The notes beneath the pieces were generated by a model, which was not told the origin of the DNA, made no database searches, and saw only the letters and a list, made by a program, of their open reading frames with translations. Shown in pieces: positions 41,770-50,681 of a stretch of DNA of 64,000 bases. Source of the DNA: Leucobacter sp. Ag1 (lineage in GTDB: Bacteria > Actinomycetota > Actinomycetes > Actinomycetales > Microbacteriaceae); NCBI RefSeq assembly GCF_000980875.1, contig NZ_LAYO01000110.1, positions 1 through 64,000 of the forward strand, read 5' to 3'. Position 1 is the stretch's first letter; each line of letters opens with the position of its first letter. A program made the position numbers and the translations under genes.

Positions 41770-42966
41770 CTATTTTTTGGAGCGCCCGGCGCGCCTTCCG
41801 CCGTGCTGGGCGATCGAACCGACGATGAGCGCCGACTGCAGGATCAGCGCCTCACGGGCTCCCGTGGCGTTCCAGCCGATCAGCTCGGTCACCTTCTTGA
41901 GCCGGTAGCGCACCGTGTTGGGGTGCACGAAGAGCTCGCGGGCGGTCGCCTCGAGCGAGCGGCCGTTGTCGAGGTAGCACCAGAGCGTTTCGAGCAGTTC
42001 ACCGGACTGCGCGACGAGGGGCTCGTAGATCTGCTCGATGAGCGTGCGACGCGCGAGGCCGTCGCCGGCCAGCGCGCGTTCGGGGAGCAGATCGTCGGCC
42101 GAGACCGGTCGGCTCGCACCGCGCCAGGAGCGCGCCACGGCGACGCCGGCGAGGGCGGCGCGGGCGCTGCGGGACGCTTCGACGAGGTTCTCGACGGGCG
42201 GACCGAGCACGATCGGGCCGTCGGAGAAACCGTCGGCGAGCCGCGCGGCGATGTCGATGAAGGGTAGGGGAGCGGGGGAGGCGCGCCCCTCCTTGACCTC
42301 GGGGTTCATGCGTCCGAGCACGAGCACCAGGCGGGTGCCCTGCAGGCCGATGAGCACGTCGGCGCCGGCGTGCCGGGCGGTGCGGCGGATCTGGTCGACG
42401 TCGACGACGCGGTCGGACGTGCCGACCAGCACCGCGGCCTCGCCGTCGCCGTGCCAGCCGAGGGCCGCGATGCGGCTCGGCAGCTCGTCGTCGCTCTCAC
42501 CGGTGAGGATCGAGTCAACGACGAGCGCCTCGAGGCGGGCGTCCCAGAGTCCGCGGGCCTCGGCGGCACGCGCATACACGTCGGCGGCCGCGAAGGCGAC
42601 GTCGCGCGAGTAGTGCAGGATCGACTCCCGCAGCGCCTCGCTGCGACTCGCCACGCGCTCCTCGACCACCGAGACGACCACGCGGATCAGCTGCAGGGTC
42701 TCCTGCAGGCTGATCGAGCGCAGCAGCTCGCGCGGCGCGGAGCCGAACACGTCGGACGCGATCCACGGCGTCGAGGAGGGGTCCTCGTACCACTGGATGA
42801 ACGAGCTGATGCCCGTCTGCGCCACGAGCCCGACGGCGCTGCGCCTGGACGGCGGCATATCGCCGTACCAGGGCAGCGTCTCCTCGAGCCGCGTGATCGT
42901 CTGGGTTGCGAGCTCGCCTGCGATGGTGCGCAGCCAGGCGAGCTCCTGTTCCTTCGATCGATCCAT
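41770..42966 (-). CDS. fasR: PucR-type regulator of fatty acid synthesis (FasR-like)
   Basis: A 398-residue protein. A helical N-terminal region (about 1-140), a central GGDEF-like/CdaR domain, and a C-terminal PucR helix-turn-helix with the signature ATARELFVHPNTVRYRLKKVTEL at about 345-370. Its position directly before fabD corresponds to the Streptomyces fasR locus, whose product activates the fabDHPF operon, so the same role is inferred. The start at ATG 42966 is 14 bp after aceE, and no good SD is seen; translation may depend on aceE readthrough. The C-terminus is strongly basic (RRAGRSKK). Confidence 0.85.
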   Translation of the reverse strand: MDRSKEQELAWLRTIAGELATQTITRLEETLPWYGDMPPSRRSAVGLVAQTGISSFIQWYEDPSSTPWIASDVFGSAPRELLRSISLQETLQLIRVVVSVVEERVASRSEALRESILHYSRDVAFAAADVYARAAEARGLWDARLEALVVDSILTGESDDELPSRIAALGWHGDGEAAVLVGTSDRVVDVDQIRRTARHAGADVLIGLQGTRLVLVLGRMNPEVKEGRASPAPLPFIDIAARLADGFSDGPIVLGPPVENLVEASRSARAALAGVAVARSWRGASRPVSADDLLPERALAGDGLARRTLIEQIYEPLVAQSGELLETLWCYLDNGRSLEATARELFVHPNTVRYRLKKVTELIGWNATGAREALILQSALIVGSIAQHGGRRAGRSKK

Positions 42967-42980
42967 CGGGATTCGGCCGC

Positions 42981-45707
42981 TTACGCCTCGCCGCCGGCGC
43001 CGCCCGTCGTGCCCGCGTTGACATCGAGCAGACGGTACTGCTCGGCCGCGCGGAGGGGGATGGAGGCGTCGATCTTGCCCTGCGCGGCCAGACGCTGCAG
43101 CACCTTGACCACGACCGCCTCGCGGTCGATGGCGAAGTAGCGGCGCGCGGCGGCGCGGGTGTCGGAGAAGCCGAAGCCGTCGGCCCCGAGCACCGAGTAG
43201 TCGCCCGGCACGAACTGGCGGATGAGGTCGGGGACCTCGGTCGCCCAGTCGCTGACCGCGACCACGGGACCCTCGGCGCCCTGCAGCTTCTGCTCCAGGT
43301 AGGACGTGCGGGGGGTCTCTTCCGGGTGCAGGAAGTTGTGGCGGTCCGCATCGATGCCGTCGCGGCGGAGCTCGCCCCAGCTGGTGACGCTCCACACGTC
43401 GGCGGCGACGCCCCAGTCCTTCGCGAGCAGCTCCTGAGCCTCGATGGCCCACGGCACCGCCACGCCGGAGGCGAGGATCTGCGCGGGGATCCCGGCGCCT
43501 GCCGCGGGGCTGACGCGGTGGATACCGCGGATGATGCCGTCGACGTCCACGTTCTCGGGCTCGGCCGGGTGCTTGAACGGCTCGTTGTAGACCGTGAGGT
43601 AGTACGTGACGTTCGGGTCCGGGTGGGTGCCGCCGTACATCCGCTCGATGCCGGAGCGCACGATGTGGCCGATCTCGTAGCCGTACGCCGGGTCGTAGGA
43701 CACGACGGCCGGGTTGGTCGAGGCGAGCACGAGCGAGTGGCCGTCGGCGTGCTGCAGGCCCTCGCCGGTCAGCGTGGTGCGGCCGGCGGTAGCACCGATC
43801 ATGAAGCCGCGCGCCATCTGGTCGCCGGCGGCCCAGATCGCGTCGCCGGTGCGCTGGAAGCCGAACATCGAGTAGAAGATGTAGATCGGAATCATCGGCT
43901 CGCCGTGCGTCGAGTACGACGTGCCCACCGCGGTATACGCGGCGGTCGCGCCGGCCTCGTTGATGCCGACGTGGATCAGAACGCCCTGCGGGCTCTCCTT
44001 GTAGGCGAGCAGCAGCTCGCGATCCACCGAGACGTAGTTCTGCCCGTTCGGGTTGTAGATCTTCGACGTGGGGAAGTAGGAGTCCATGCCGAAGGTGCGC
44101 GCCTCGTCGGGGATGATCGGCACGAGGCGCGATCCGAAGCCCTTGTCGCGCATGAGGTCCTTGAGCATGCGCACGAACACCATAGTGGTCGCCGCCTCCT
44201 GCTGACCGGTGCCCTTCGCGGCGATCGCGTAGCTCTTGTCCTCCGGGAGGGTGACCGCGGTGTGCTTCGTGCGGCGCTCCGGCAGGTACCCGCCGAGCGA
44301 ACGACGGCGCTCGTGGATGTACTGGATCGCCTCGTCCTGCTCGCCCGGGTGGTAGTAGGGCGCGTTGTAGACGTCGGCCTCGAGTTCGCGGTCCGAGATC
44401 GGGATGTGCATGGTGTCGCGGAAGAGCTTCAGGTCCTCCAGCGTCAGCTTCTTCATCTGGTGGGTCGCGTTGCGGCCCTCGAAGTGCGGACCGAGGCCGT
44501 AGCCCTTGATCGTCTTCGCGAGGATGACGGTCGGGCGGCCCTTGTGCTCGGTCGCGGCCTTGAACGCGGCGTAAACCTTGCGGTAGTCGTGGCCGCCGCG
44601 GCGGAGGCCCCAGACCTCCTCGTCGGTGTAGCCGTCGACCAGGTGCAGTGCGCGCTCGTCGCGACCGAAGAAGTGCTCGCGCACGTAGGCGCCGTTCTCG
44701 GCCTTGTAGGTCTGGAAGTCGCCGTCGGGTGTGACGTTCATGAGGTTGAGCAGGGCACCGTCGGTGTCGTTCTCGAGGAGCGAGTCCCACTCGCGGCCCC
44801 AGACGACCTTGATGACGTTCCAGCCCGCACCGCGGAAGTAGCTCTCGAGCTCCTGGATGATCTTGCCGTTGCCGCGCACCGGGCCGTCGAGACGCTGCAG
44901 GTTGCAGTTGATCACGAAGGTCAGGTTGTCGAGGCCCTCGTTCGCCGCGACCTGGAGCTGGCCGCGGCTCTCGACCTCGTCCATCTCGCCGTCGCCGAGG
45001 AACGCCCAGACGTGCTGGTCGGAGGCGTCCTTGATGCCACGGTTGGTCAGGTACTTGTTGAACTGTGCCTGGTAGATCGCGTTGATCGGGCCGATGCCCA
45101 TCGAGACCGTGGGGAACTGCCAGAAGTCGGGCATGAGGCGCGGATGCGGGTAGCTCGGCAGCCCGCCGCCGCGGTGCGAGTGCTCCTGGCGGAAGCCGTC
45201 GAGCTGATCCGCGGTGAGGCGGCCCTCGAGGAACGCGCGGGAGTACATGCCGGGGGAGGCGTGGCCCTGCACGAAGATCTGGTCGCCGCCGCCCGGGTGG
45301 TCCTGGCCGCGGAAGAAGTGGTTGAAGCCGACCTCGTACAGCGAGGCGGCCGACGCGTAGGTCGAGATGTGCCCGCCGACGCCGATGCCCGGCTTCTGCG
45401 CGCGCTGCACGGTCATGGCCGCGTTCCAGCGGATCCACGAGCGGTACTTGCGCTCGAGCTCCTCATCGCCGGGGAACTCGGGCTCGTCCTCGGACGCGAT
45501 CGTGTTCACGTAGTCGGTCGTGGGGACCTGGGGCACGTTGAGGTGCAGCTGGCGCGAACGTGCCAGCAGGCTCGTCATGATCTCGCGACCGCGGCCGGCG
45601 CCTCGCGCCTCGACCACCGCGTCCAGGGATTCGCGCCATTCGGCGGTCTCCTGGGGGTCCAGATCATCCTGATCCGGTGCGTACGGATCCTCAGTGTTCA
45701 CGGCCAA
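42981..45707 (-). CDS. aceE: Pyruvate dehydrogenase E1 component, homodimeric
   Basis: A 908-residue E1 (family about 890-920). The ThDP motif reads [21 protein letters not shown] and continues through [14 protein letters not shown]; the transketolase-like central and C-terminal domains are complete. It decarboxylates pyruvate and passes the acetyl group to E2, making acetyl-CoA. TTG 45707 is used because AAGGAG lies 7 nt upstream; GTG 45701 is the alternative. It heads the aceE-fasR-fab series on the minus strand. No E2 or E3 gene is present in the window. Confidence 0.96.
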   Translation of the reverse strand: MAVNTEDPYAPDQDDLDPQETAEWRESLDAVVEARGAGRGREIMTSLLARSRQLHLNVPQVPTTDYVNTIASEDEPEFPGDEELERKYRSWIRWNAAMTVQRAQKPGIGVGGHISTYASAASLYEVGFNHFFRGQDHPGGGDQIFVQGHASPGMYSRAFLEGRLTADQLDGFRQEHSHRGGGLPSYPHPRLMPDFWQFPTVSMGIGPINAIYQAQFNKYLTNRGIKDASDQHVWAFLGDGEMDEVESRGQLQVAANEGLDNLTFVINCNLQRLDGPVRGNGKIIQELESYFRGAGWNVIKVVWGREWDSLLENDTDGALLNLMNVTPDGDFQTYKAENGAYVREHFFGRDERALHLVDGYTDEEVWGLRRGGHDYRKVYAAFKAATEHKGRPTVILAKTIKGYGLGPHFEGRNATHQMKKLTLEDLKLFRDTMHIPISDRELEADVYNAPYYHPGEQDEAIQYIHERRRSLGGYLPERRTKHTAVTLPEDKSYAIAAKGTGQQEAATTMVFVRMLKDLMRDKGFGSRLVPIIPDEARTFGMDSYFPTSKIYNPNGQNYVSVDRELLLAYKESPQGVLIHVGINEAGATAAYTAVGTSYSTHGEPMIPIYIFYSMFGFQRTGDAIWAAGDQMARGFMIGATAGRTTLTGEGLQHADGHSLVLASTNPAVVSYDPAYGYEIGHIVRSGIERMYGGTHPDPNVTYYLTVYNEPFKHPAEPENVDVDGIIRGIHRVSPAAGAGIPAQILASGVAVPWAIEAQELLAKDWGVAADVWSVTSWGELRRDGIDADRHNFLHPEETPRTSYLEQKLQGAEGPVVAVSDWATEVPDLIRQFVPGDYSVLGADGFGFSDTRAAARRYFAIDREAVVVKVLQRLAAQGKIDASIPLRAAEQYRLLDVNAGTTGGAGGEA

Positions 45708-45987
45708 GATATTGCTCCTTCACCAAGCGTCGCGCTCCACCCAGGTGCGGGGGAGGCGAGGAGGGTTCCGCGGATGCGCGGACCACCGTCCAGACTAGCG
45801 GCATCCTCCGACGGTTCCCGCGTATTTCGGTGGGTGCCGTGTCCGATCCGCACAAAATTCGGCGTCTTCGCGGGGTTCTGAGCGGCTCCGCCGCGTGTCG
45901 CCCGATGACATCCGGCGGTGCTCCGCTCGCTAGCATTGAGACGTTTCCCATCATGGTGGCGCGTCCGCGCCGAGAGAGGAGTTCGCA

Positions 45988-46452
45988 ATGGTGCTCGAGG
46001 TCGGAGCGATCGCGCCTGATTTCACCCTGTCGGATCAGCACGGCGAGGAGCTGAACCTCACGGAGCTCGTCGCGGAGGGGCCCGTCGCACTGGTCTTCTT
46101 CCCGCTCGCGTTCTCCGGCATCTGCACGGGGGAGCTGTGCGAGCTCCGCGACAACCTGTCGATCTTCGCCGACTCGCGCGTGCGCCTCGTCGGCATCTCG
46201 GTCGACTCCGTCTACGCGCTCAAGGCGTGGGCCGAGCAGGAGAAGTACGAGTTCTCGATCCTGTCGGACTTCTGGCCGCACGGCGCCGTCGCGCAGCAGT
46301 TCGGTGCGTTCGTCGAGGAGGCTGGCATCGCGACCCGCGCCACGATCGTGATCGGGGAGGGCCGTAAGGTGCTCGCCTCGTTCGAGACCTCGCCGGGCGA
46401 GGCCCGCAACTTCGGTGCGTACCGCGAAGCAATCGAGGGGCTCGCCGCGTAA
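45988..46452 (+). CDS. Peroxiredoxin, AhpE-like
   Basis: A 154-residue thioredoxin-fold peroxidase. The active-site segment FFPLAFSGICTGELCELRD has the peroxidatic Cys46 and a second Cys51 five residues on, the order seen in BCP/AhpE-type enzymes. It reduces hydroperoxides using thioredoxin or mycothiol-type donors. ATG 45988 is preceded by GAGAGGAG about 7 nt upstream. It is divergent from aceE across a 280-bp gap that holds the promoters of both and no other gene that I can see. Confidence 0.92.
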   Translation: MVLEVGAIAPDFTLSDQHGEELNLTELVAEGPVALVFFPLAFSGICTGELCELRDNLSIFADSRVRLVGISVDSVYALKAWAEQEKYEFSILSDFWPHGAVAQQFGAFVEEAGIATRATIVIGEGRKVLASFETSPGEARNFGAYREAIEGLAA

Positions 46453-46518
46453 CTCCGCGAGATTCGTGCCCGCGAGCGGGTTCCCCTAAGCTTGGGGGGA
46501 GCCCGCTCGCGGGCGAGA

Positions 46519-46591
46519 GGGCCTGTAGCTCAGCTGGTAGAGCGCCACGTTTACACCGTGGATGTCGTCGGTTCGATCCCGGCCGGGCCCA
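46519..46591 (+). tRNA. tRNA-Val (UAC)
   Basis: Complete cloverleaf with acceptor GGGCCTG / CGGGCCC, D-arm AGCTCAGCTGGTAGAGC, anticodon stem CCACG/CGTGG with loop TTTACAC (anticodon TAC), T-arm GTCGG/CCGGC with loop TTCGATC, discriminator A. CCA is not fully encoded (ACCG follows). It decodes GUA/GUG valine codons. Confidence 0.97.
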
Positions 46592-46718
46592 CCGTATTCG
46601 TCCTTCCTCGGGGCTCCGCTCCGCGGGATCCTCCAAGCGCGGCGGCGCACTCTTCCGCATGTCGGTGGCTGCACGTACGCTGTGGGCAAGCGGGACGGAC
46701 CCGCGCTGGAGGTGCGGC

Positions 46719-47108
46719 ATGACCTGGAAAATCGAGCTGATCTTCGTCCCCGTCACGGACGTGGATCGCGCGAAGGACTTCTACGAGAAGATCGGCTTCA
46801 ACCCCGATCACGATCAGACGCCCACCGAGGGGCTCCGCTTCGTGCAGATGACCCCGCCGGGCTCGGCCTGCTCGATCGCGTTCGGTACCGGACTCGACAT
46901 TCCGCTCGAACCGGGTCAGCAGAAGACGATCCAGGTGGTCGTGCCGAACGCGGATGAGGCGAAGGCCATGCTTGAGGCGCAGGGCGTCGCCACCCGTGGC
47001 ATCGAGGATCTCGGTTGGGGGAGATTCGTCTGGTTCGACGACCCTGACGGCAACACCTGGACCCTGCAGGAGCTGCCCGACTACGCGGCGGCGAAGCAGG
47101 CGGGCTGA
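46719..47108 (+). CDS. VOC-family protein
   Basis: A 129-residue glyoxalase/bleomycin-resistance-type protein: WKIELIFVPVTDVDRAKDFYEKIGFN opens the first beta-alpha-beta module and FVWFDDPDGNTWTLQELP closes the second. Many such small VOC proteins are annotated as glyoxalases without proof. ATG 46719 gives the standard short N-terminus. It lies about 130 bp after tRNA-Val and is the last gene before the repeat-containing non-coding region. Confidence 0.88.
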   Translation: MTWKIELIFVPVTDVDRAKDFYEKIGFNPDHDQTPTEGLRFVQMTPPGSACSIAFGTGLDIPLEPGQQKTIQVVVPNADEAKAMLEAQGVATRGIEDLGWGRFVWFDDPDGNTWTLQELPDYAAAKQAG

Positions 47109-47212
47109 ACCCGGAGAGCCCGGGTTCTGTGCGGCGTCATCTGGGCGCTGTGTGATTTCGGTGCGCTCAGCCGGACTTGAGCATTCAGTCGGATCGTTCG
47201 GCGGAGTTCGAT

Positions 47213-47248
47213 CTGGCTGAGCGTTCAGGTCTGGCTGAGCGTTCAGAT
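47213..47248 (+). repeat. 18-bp tandem repeat
   Basis: CTGGCTGAGCGTTCAGGT at 47213-47230 and CTGGCTGAGCGTTCAGAT at 47231-47248 differ at one base; a degenerate third copy begins at 47249 (CCGGCTGAATG). It is outside any gene I accept. Confidence 0.85.
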
Positions 47249-47409
47249 CCGGCTGAATGCGCATGGCGCGGCGAGTAGGCAAGCGAGCAGGCGAGTGCCC
47301 TCGGCACACGTGCGCGATCGTCGACGCGTTCCCGCAGCGTTTGTGGAGCACAGCGTGGCGCACTCGGGCAGTACTAGAGCGCCGCCGGGGACCCGCGCCA
47401 AACATAAAC

Positions 47410-47432
47410 TGACATAATATAGATTATCGACA
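47410..47432. other. AT-rich palindrome resembling a resolvase res subsite
   Basis: The core ATAAT-N4-ATTAT lies between outer TGAC and GACA half-sites, giving TGACATAAT on one arm and TGTCGATAAT read from the other strand. The TGTC..ATAAT arms and AT-rich centre resemble crossover sites bound by Tn3-family serine resolvases. TGACATAA recurs at 47662, about 250 bp away, as expected for separated subsites. This strongly AT-rich stretch is atypical for the window. Identity is a hypothesis. Confidence 0.4.
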
Positions 47433-47920
47433 CACGGCACGATGATGGATCCGGACCGATCCAACCAGGTCCGTTCGACCTGAACGCGCGTAGCGAGGTA
47501 CGCCAGGCGTACGCCGACTGCGCGACTGCGCGCCGATCGCGCGGAAGGGCTCCTGCACGGTTCCGTCGGCGGCACCATTGGTGAGCTGCCTCAGAATTGC
47601 CGCACACGAGGGCCGGTCGAGCTGCGACCACTACTGTCGGGGCTGCGCGCTGCATCAAAGCTGACATAACAACGCGCCGCCATTCGCCGCACCGAACCCG
47701 GGCGTTACGCGCGCTCCAGGATCGCGCCCACCAGCTCGGCTTCGCCGGGAACTCCCCTGAACCCGTCCGTCGTAGCGCACACCCGGCAGGCCATCGTGCG
47801 GGCCCGCCGAACTTGGGCAGTCGTCTACGCAGAGCACCTAGATCCTCATGGGGTCGATTCCCGCGCTTCTCCCCCGAGGCCCATCGGCAGGCTCGCACGT
47901 GAGCTCCATTGGTCAACACT

Positions 47921-47937
47921 TACTGTACAGTTCAGTA
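47921..47937 (+). promoter_or_regulatory. Candidate CmtR operator overlapping the promoter
   Basis: TACTGTACAGTTCAGTA is an inverted repeat (TACTG-N7-CAGTA) with an inner CTGTACAG palindrome, ending 1 bp before the cmtR ATG. The inner TACAGT (47926-47931) lies 7 nt before the ATG and fits the -10 position of a leaderless transcript, so repressor binding would occlude RNA polymerase directly. Confidence 0.7.
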
Positions 47938-47938
47938 T

Positions 47939-48298
47939 ATGCTGACAACTTCTCCGCGCTTGGACGTGATGAACCGGCTCGGTCGGGCGATGGCCGATCC
48001 GACGCGGTCGCGCATTCTCATGACGCTGCTCGACGGGCCCGCGTATCCGGGTGCGCTGTCCCGGGACCTGTCGCTCACTCGGTCGAACGTCTCGAACCAC
48101 CTCACCTGCCTGCGCGACTGCGGCATCGTCACCGCCGAGCTCGAGGGCCGTCGGACGCGCTACGAGATCGCCGATCCGCACTTAGCCCGAGCACTGAACG
48201 CGCTTGTCGACACGACCCTTTCCGTCGACACGGACGCGCCCTGCATCGATCCGGGATGTCCGGTTCCGGGATGCTGCGAGACTGGGCGCGAGCAGTGA
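47939..48298 (+). CDS. cmtR: CmtR-type cadmium/lead-sensing ArsR repressor
   Basis: A 119-residue winged-helix repressor. The DNA-recognition helix region reads LTRSNVSNHLTCLRDCGIV. With the start at ATG 47939, Cys57, Cys61 and Cys102 fall exactly at the positions of the Cd(II)/Pb(II) ligands of Mycobacterium tuberculosis CmtR (HLxCLRxCG and DxPC), so metal sensing by the same site is expected. Extra Cys residues cluster near the C-terminus (CPVPGCC). It should dissociate from the operator at 47921-47937 on metal binding and release the exporter gene, which overlaps its stop by GTGA. Confidence 0.92.
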   Translation: MLTTSPRLDVMNRLGRAMADPTRSRILMTLLDGPAYPGALSRDLSLTRSNVSNHLTCLRDCGIVTAELEGRRTRYEIADPHLARALNALVDTTLSVDTDAPCIDPGCPVPGCCETGREQ

Positions 48299-48975
48299 CG
48301 ACGGCGTTCACATCCGAACGGAGAGACGTCCTTCGTCGACGCATCAGGATCATCGTTGCGATCACGATCACCTGGAATGTGATCGAGGCCGCCGTCGCCC
48401 TCATCGCCGGAGGCGCGGCCTCATCCGCCGCACTGATCGGGTTCGGTCTCGATTCCATCGTCGAAGTCCTCTCCGCCGCAGCCATCGCCTGGCAATTCGC
48501 CGGCCCCGCTCCCGAGACACGGGAGAAGACCGCGCTCCGCGTGATCGCGATCTCGTTCTTCGGGCTGGCTGCGTACGTCAGCGTCGACGCGACGCTCTCA
48601 CTCCTCGGGTTCAGGGAGGCCGAGCATTCGCCCGTCGGCATCGCCATCGCCGCTTTGAGCCTGGCCGTGATGCCCGTTCTCAGCTGGTTCGAACGCAGGA
48701 CAGGCCGGGAACTCGGATCCGCGTCAGCGATCGCCGACTCCAAGCAGACCCTCATCTGCACCTACCTGTCGGCGGCGCTGCTCCTCGGGCTGCTGCTCAA
48801 CAGCCTCCTCGGGTGGTCCTGGGCGGACTCCGTGGCGGCTCTCGTGATCGCCGTCTTCGCGATCCGCGAGGGCATCGAAGCGTGGAAGGGCGACGCATGC
48901 TGCGCCGCGCCGATCTCGGCGCTCACCGACGAACGGGCGGTCGACGAATGCGCGGACGGCTGCTGCTCGAACTGA
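48295..48975 (+). CDS. Cation efflux transporter with Cys-rich tail
   Basis: A 226-residue membrane protein with about six helices, related to the small cation transporters (CDF/TMEM163-like) linked to cmtR in actinobacteria. Asp residues in membrane helices (GLDSIVEVLSA and WADSVAALVIA) are the likely metal-transport ligands. The C-terminus ends in GDACC and, after 20 residues, CADGCCSN, a probable soft-metal binding tail. GTG 48295 overlaps the cmtR stop; in-frame ATGs at 48256 and 48271 would overlap more. Exports Cd/Pb (or Zn) out of the cytoplasm by inference from the partner. Confidence 0.85.
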   Translation: MTTAFTSERRDVLRRRIRIIVAITITWNVIEAAVALIAGGAASSAALIGFGLDSIVEVLSAAAIAWQFAGPAPETREKTALRVIAISFFGLAAYVSVDATLSLLGFREAEHSPVGIAIAALSLAVMPVLSWFERRTGRELGSASAIADSKQTLICTYLSAALLLGLLLNSLLGWSWADSVAALVIAVFAIREGIEAWKGDACCAAPISALTDERAVDECADGCCSN

Positions 48976-49059
48976 TCCGCCGGAGCTCCGATCTCGAACA
49001 TGAACCGGGCGTCGGGCGATGAGCACCGTCGGGGCACGCAGGGCCGACTCTGCGCCGAG

Positions 49060-49845
49060 CTAGCCGGCCAGCGCGAGCAGGCAGCGGGTGGTGAGCAGCC
49101 CGGTGCCGAGCACGCCCAGCTCCCCCGCGATGAGCAGCAGGGAACTCGCCGAGTCGAGGGCCGCGAACGCCGCGATCGCGAGCGCGACGAGCACGGCGAT
49201 CACGCCGAGCACGGTCAGGATCACGCGCGCGGTCGCGCCGAGCGCCGCCGGTGCGCCGAGACGCGGCGGATGGAACACGGTCAGCAGCGCGAAGATGAGG
49301 AGCACGAGCGCCTGCGCACCGAGCACGTCGCTCGGGCGGTGCCAGCCGAAGGCGAGCAGCTGCCAGGCGGCGGCGCCGATCACGAGGGCGCCGACCAGAC
49401 CCACCACCGCGCGGACTCGCGGGGGCACGGCCCAGATGACCGCCGCGAGGAGGGCCGTGAAGACGGTCATGTGACCGCTCGGGAAGGTGTTCGGCGCGTC
49501 GAACTCGAACAGGCCCGGCCGGGTCAGCAACTGCTGCTTGAGCAGTTGCGACGCGAGGATCGCGAAGCCCGCCGTGAAGACGATGACGAACGCGCGGCGG
49601 AAGCCGTGGGCCGCGATCGTCAGGCCGCCGATCAGCGCCAGGGCGAGCGCGACGGACGATACCGAGACGAGATTGAGCGGCGCCGGCGGGTCCATCGTGA
49701 AGGTCGCCGCGTCCAGCACGCTGGCCTCGGCCTGCTGCCCCGTCGTGCTGCCGACGCCGAGCACGTACGACAGCACGCCGATCACGGCCGCGCAGATCGC
49801 GATCGCGATCGCCCGGCCCCGGCTCACCCTCGCGACGTCGGTCAC
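49060..49845 (-). CDS. PAP2-family phosphatase
   Basis: A 261-residue membrane protein with six predicted helices. The three phosphatase motifs are KQQLLTRPG (about 110), TFPSGHMT (about 127) and FGWHRPSDVLGA (about 170), the last providing His and Asp. It probably dephosphorylates a membrane lipid phosphate such as undecaprenyl or phosphatidate. The GTG at 49845 overlaps the stop of the methyltransferase gene (GTGA). Confidence 0.9.
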   Translation of the reverse strand: MTDVARVSRGRAIAIAICAAVIGVLSYVLGVGSTTGQQAEASVLDAATFTMDPPAPLNLVSVSSVALALALIGGLTIAAHGFRRAFVIVFTAGFAILASQLLKQQLLTRPGLFEFDAPNTFPSGHMTVFTALLAAVIWAVPPRVRAVVGLVGALVIGAAAWQLLAFGWHRPSDVLGAQALVLLIFALLTVFHPPRLGAPAALGATARVILTVLGVIAVLVALAIAAFAALDSASSLLLIAGELGVLGTGLLTTRCLLALAG

Positions 49846-50681
49846 TGCGCGAGCTCCCCCGCACCCGTCGCGCGGTCGGCGGTGCGCACGGCCCACAGCG
49901 CGAGCGCCGCGGCCGTGGAGACGTTCAGGGAGTCGACGCCGTGCTCCATCGGGATCGTCACCACGCGGGTCGACGAGGCGAGGGCTCGGCGGGTGAGCCC
50001 GTCACCCTCGGTGCCGAACATGAGCGCGAGACGATCCGGCAGCGCACCGACGTAGTCGGCGAGGTCGACCGCGTCGTCGCTGAGGGCGAAGGCCGCCAGC
50101 TCGTAGCCCGCGTCGCGGATCAGCGGGCCTGCGTCGCGCCAATCGGGCAGGCGCGCCCACGGTACCTGCAGCACGGCGCCCATGCTCACGCGGACGGCCC
50201 GACGGTAGAGCGGATCCGCGCACGCGGGGGTCAGCAGCACCGCATCGGCGCCGAGTGCGGCGACCGAGCGGAAGATCGCGCCGACGTTGGTGTGGTCGGC
50301 GAGATCCTCGAGCACGACGACGCGGCGGGAGGAGCGGAGCAGCTCCCCCGGGTCGCGCGGTGCCGGGCGGTGCATCGACGCGAGCGCGCCGCGGTGCATG
50401 TGGAAGCCGGTCAGCTGCGCCAGCTGCTCGGAGGAACCGACGTAGACCGGCACATCGGGGTGCTCTGCGAGCACGGCCTCGAGCTTCGGGATCCACTCCT
50501 CCAGGAGCAGCACCGAGCGCGGTCGATGACCTGCGCGCAGCGCCCGATCGATCACCTTCGGCGACTCGGCGAGGTAGAGCCCCTCCTCGGGCTCCCGGAC
50601 CCGGCGCAGCGCGACATCGGTCAGCTGCGTGTAATCGGCGAGTTCGGGAGCGGAGAGATCGTCAATGCGGTGGATCCTCAC
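49842..50681 (-). CDS. SpoU/TrmH-family RNA 2'-O-methyltransferase
   Basis: A 279-residue SPOUT methyltransferase. The N-terminal substrate-binding domain includes YLAESPKVIDRAL; the SPOUT motifs are LEDLADHTNVGAIFRSVAALGADAVLL (motif 1), LALMFGTEGDGL (motif 2) and IPMEHGVDSLNVSTAAALAL (motif 3). It methylates a ribose in tRNA or rRNA; the target is not determined. ATG 50681 overlaps the hydrolase stop. Confidence 0.92.
   Translation of the reverse strand: MRIHRIDDLSAPELADYTQLTDVALRRVREPEEGLYLAESPKVIDRALRAGHRPRSVLLLEEWIPKLEAVLAEHPDVPVYVGSSEQLAQLTGFHMHRGALASMHRPAPRDPGELLRSSRRVVVLEDLADHTNVGAIFRSVAALGADAVLLTPACADPLYRRAVRVSMGAVLQVPWARLPDWRDAGPLIRDAGYELAAFALSDDAVDLADYVGALPDRLALMFGTEGDGLTRRALASSTRVVTIPMEHGVDSLNVSTAAALALWAVRTADRATGAGELAQ

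Larger units (their letters stand above)
47109..47938. other. 830-bp region without a convincing gene
   Basis: No frame on either strand shows a recognisable domain or the third-position GC pattern of the neighbours, and the short open frames end in low-complexity Arg-rich translations. It contains an 18-bp tandem repeat, an AT-rich palindrome near 47418-47431 and a second copy of the motif TGACATAA at 47662. It looks like the edge or remnant of an inserted element in front of the cadmium/lead gene pair, but no transposase or integrase is identifiable. Confidence 0.6.

Noticed and set aside
42906-45881. A 991-codon open frame on the plus strand opposite aceE
   Set aside because: The translation is a Val/Arg/Asp/Ala-rich shadow of aceE with no recognisable family.
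46551-47405. A 284-codon minus-strand frame across tRNA-Val and the VOC gene
   Set aside because: It overlaps a tRNA gene and a supported VOC gene, so it is a shadow frame.
47243-47919. Open frames of 111 and 181 codons on the minus strand in the 47-kb gap
   Set aside because: Composition is Arg/Ala-rich without a recognisable domain, and no plausible start or family was found; a decayed gene remains possible but cannot be supported.
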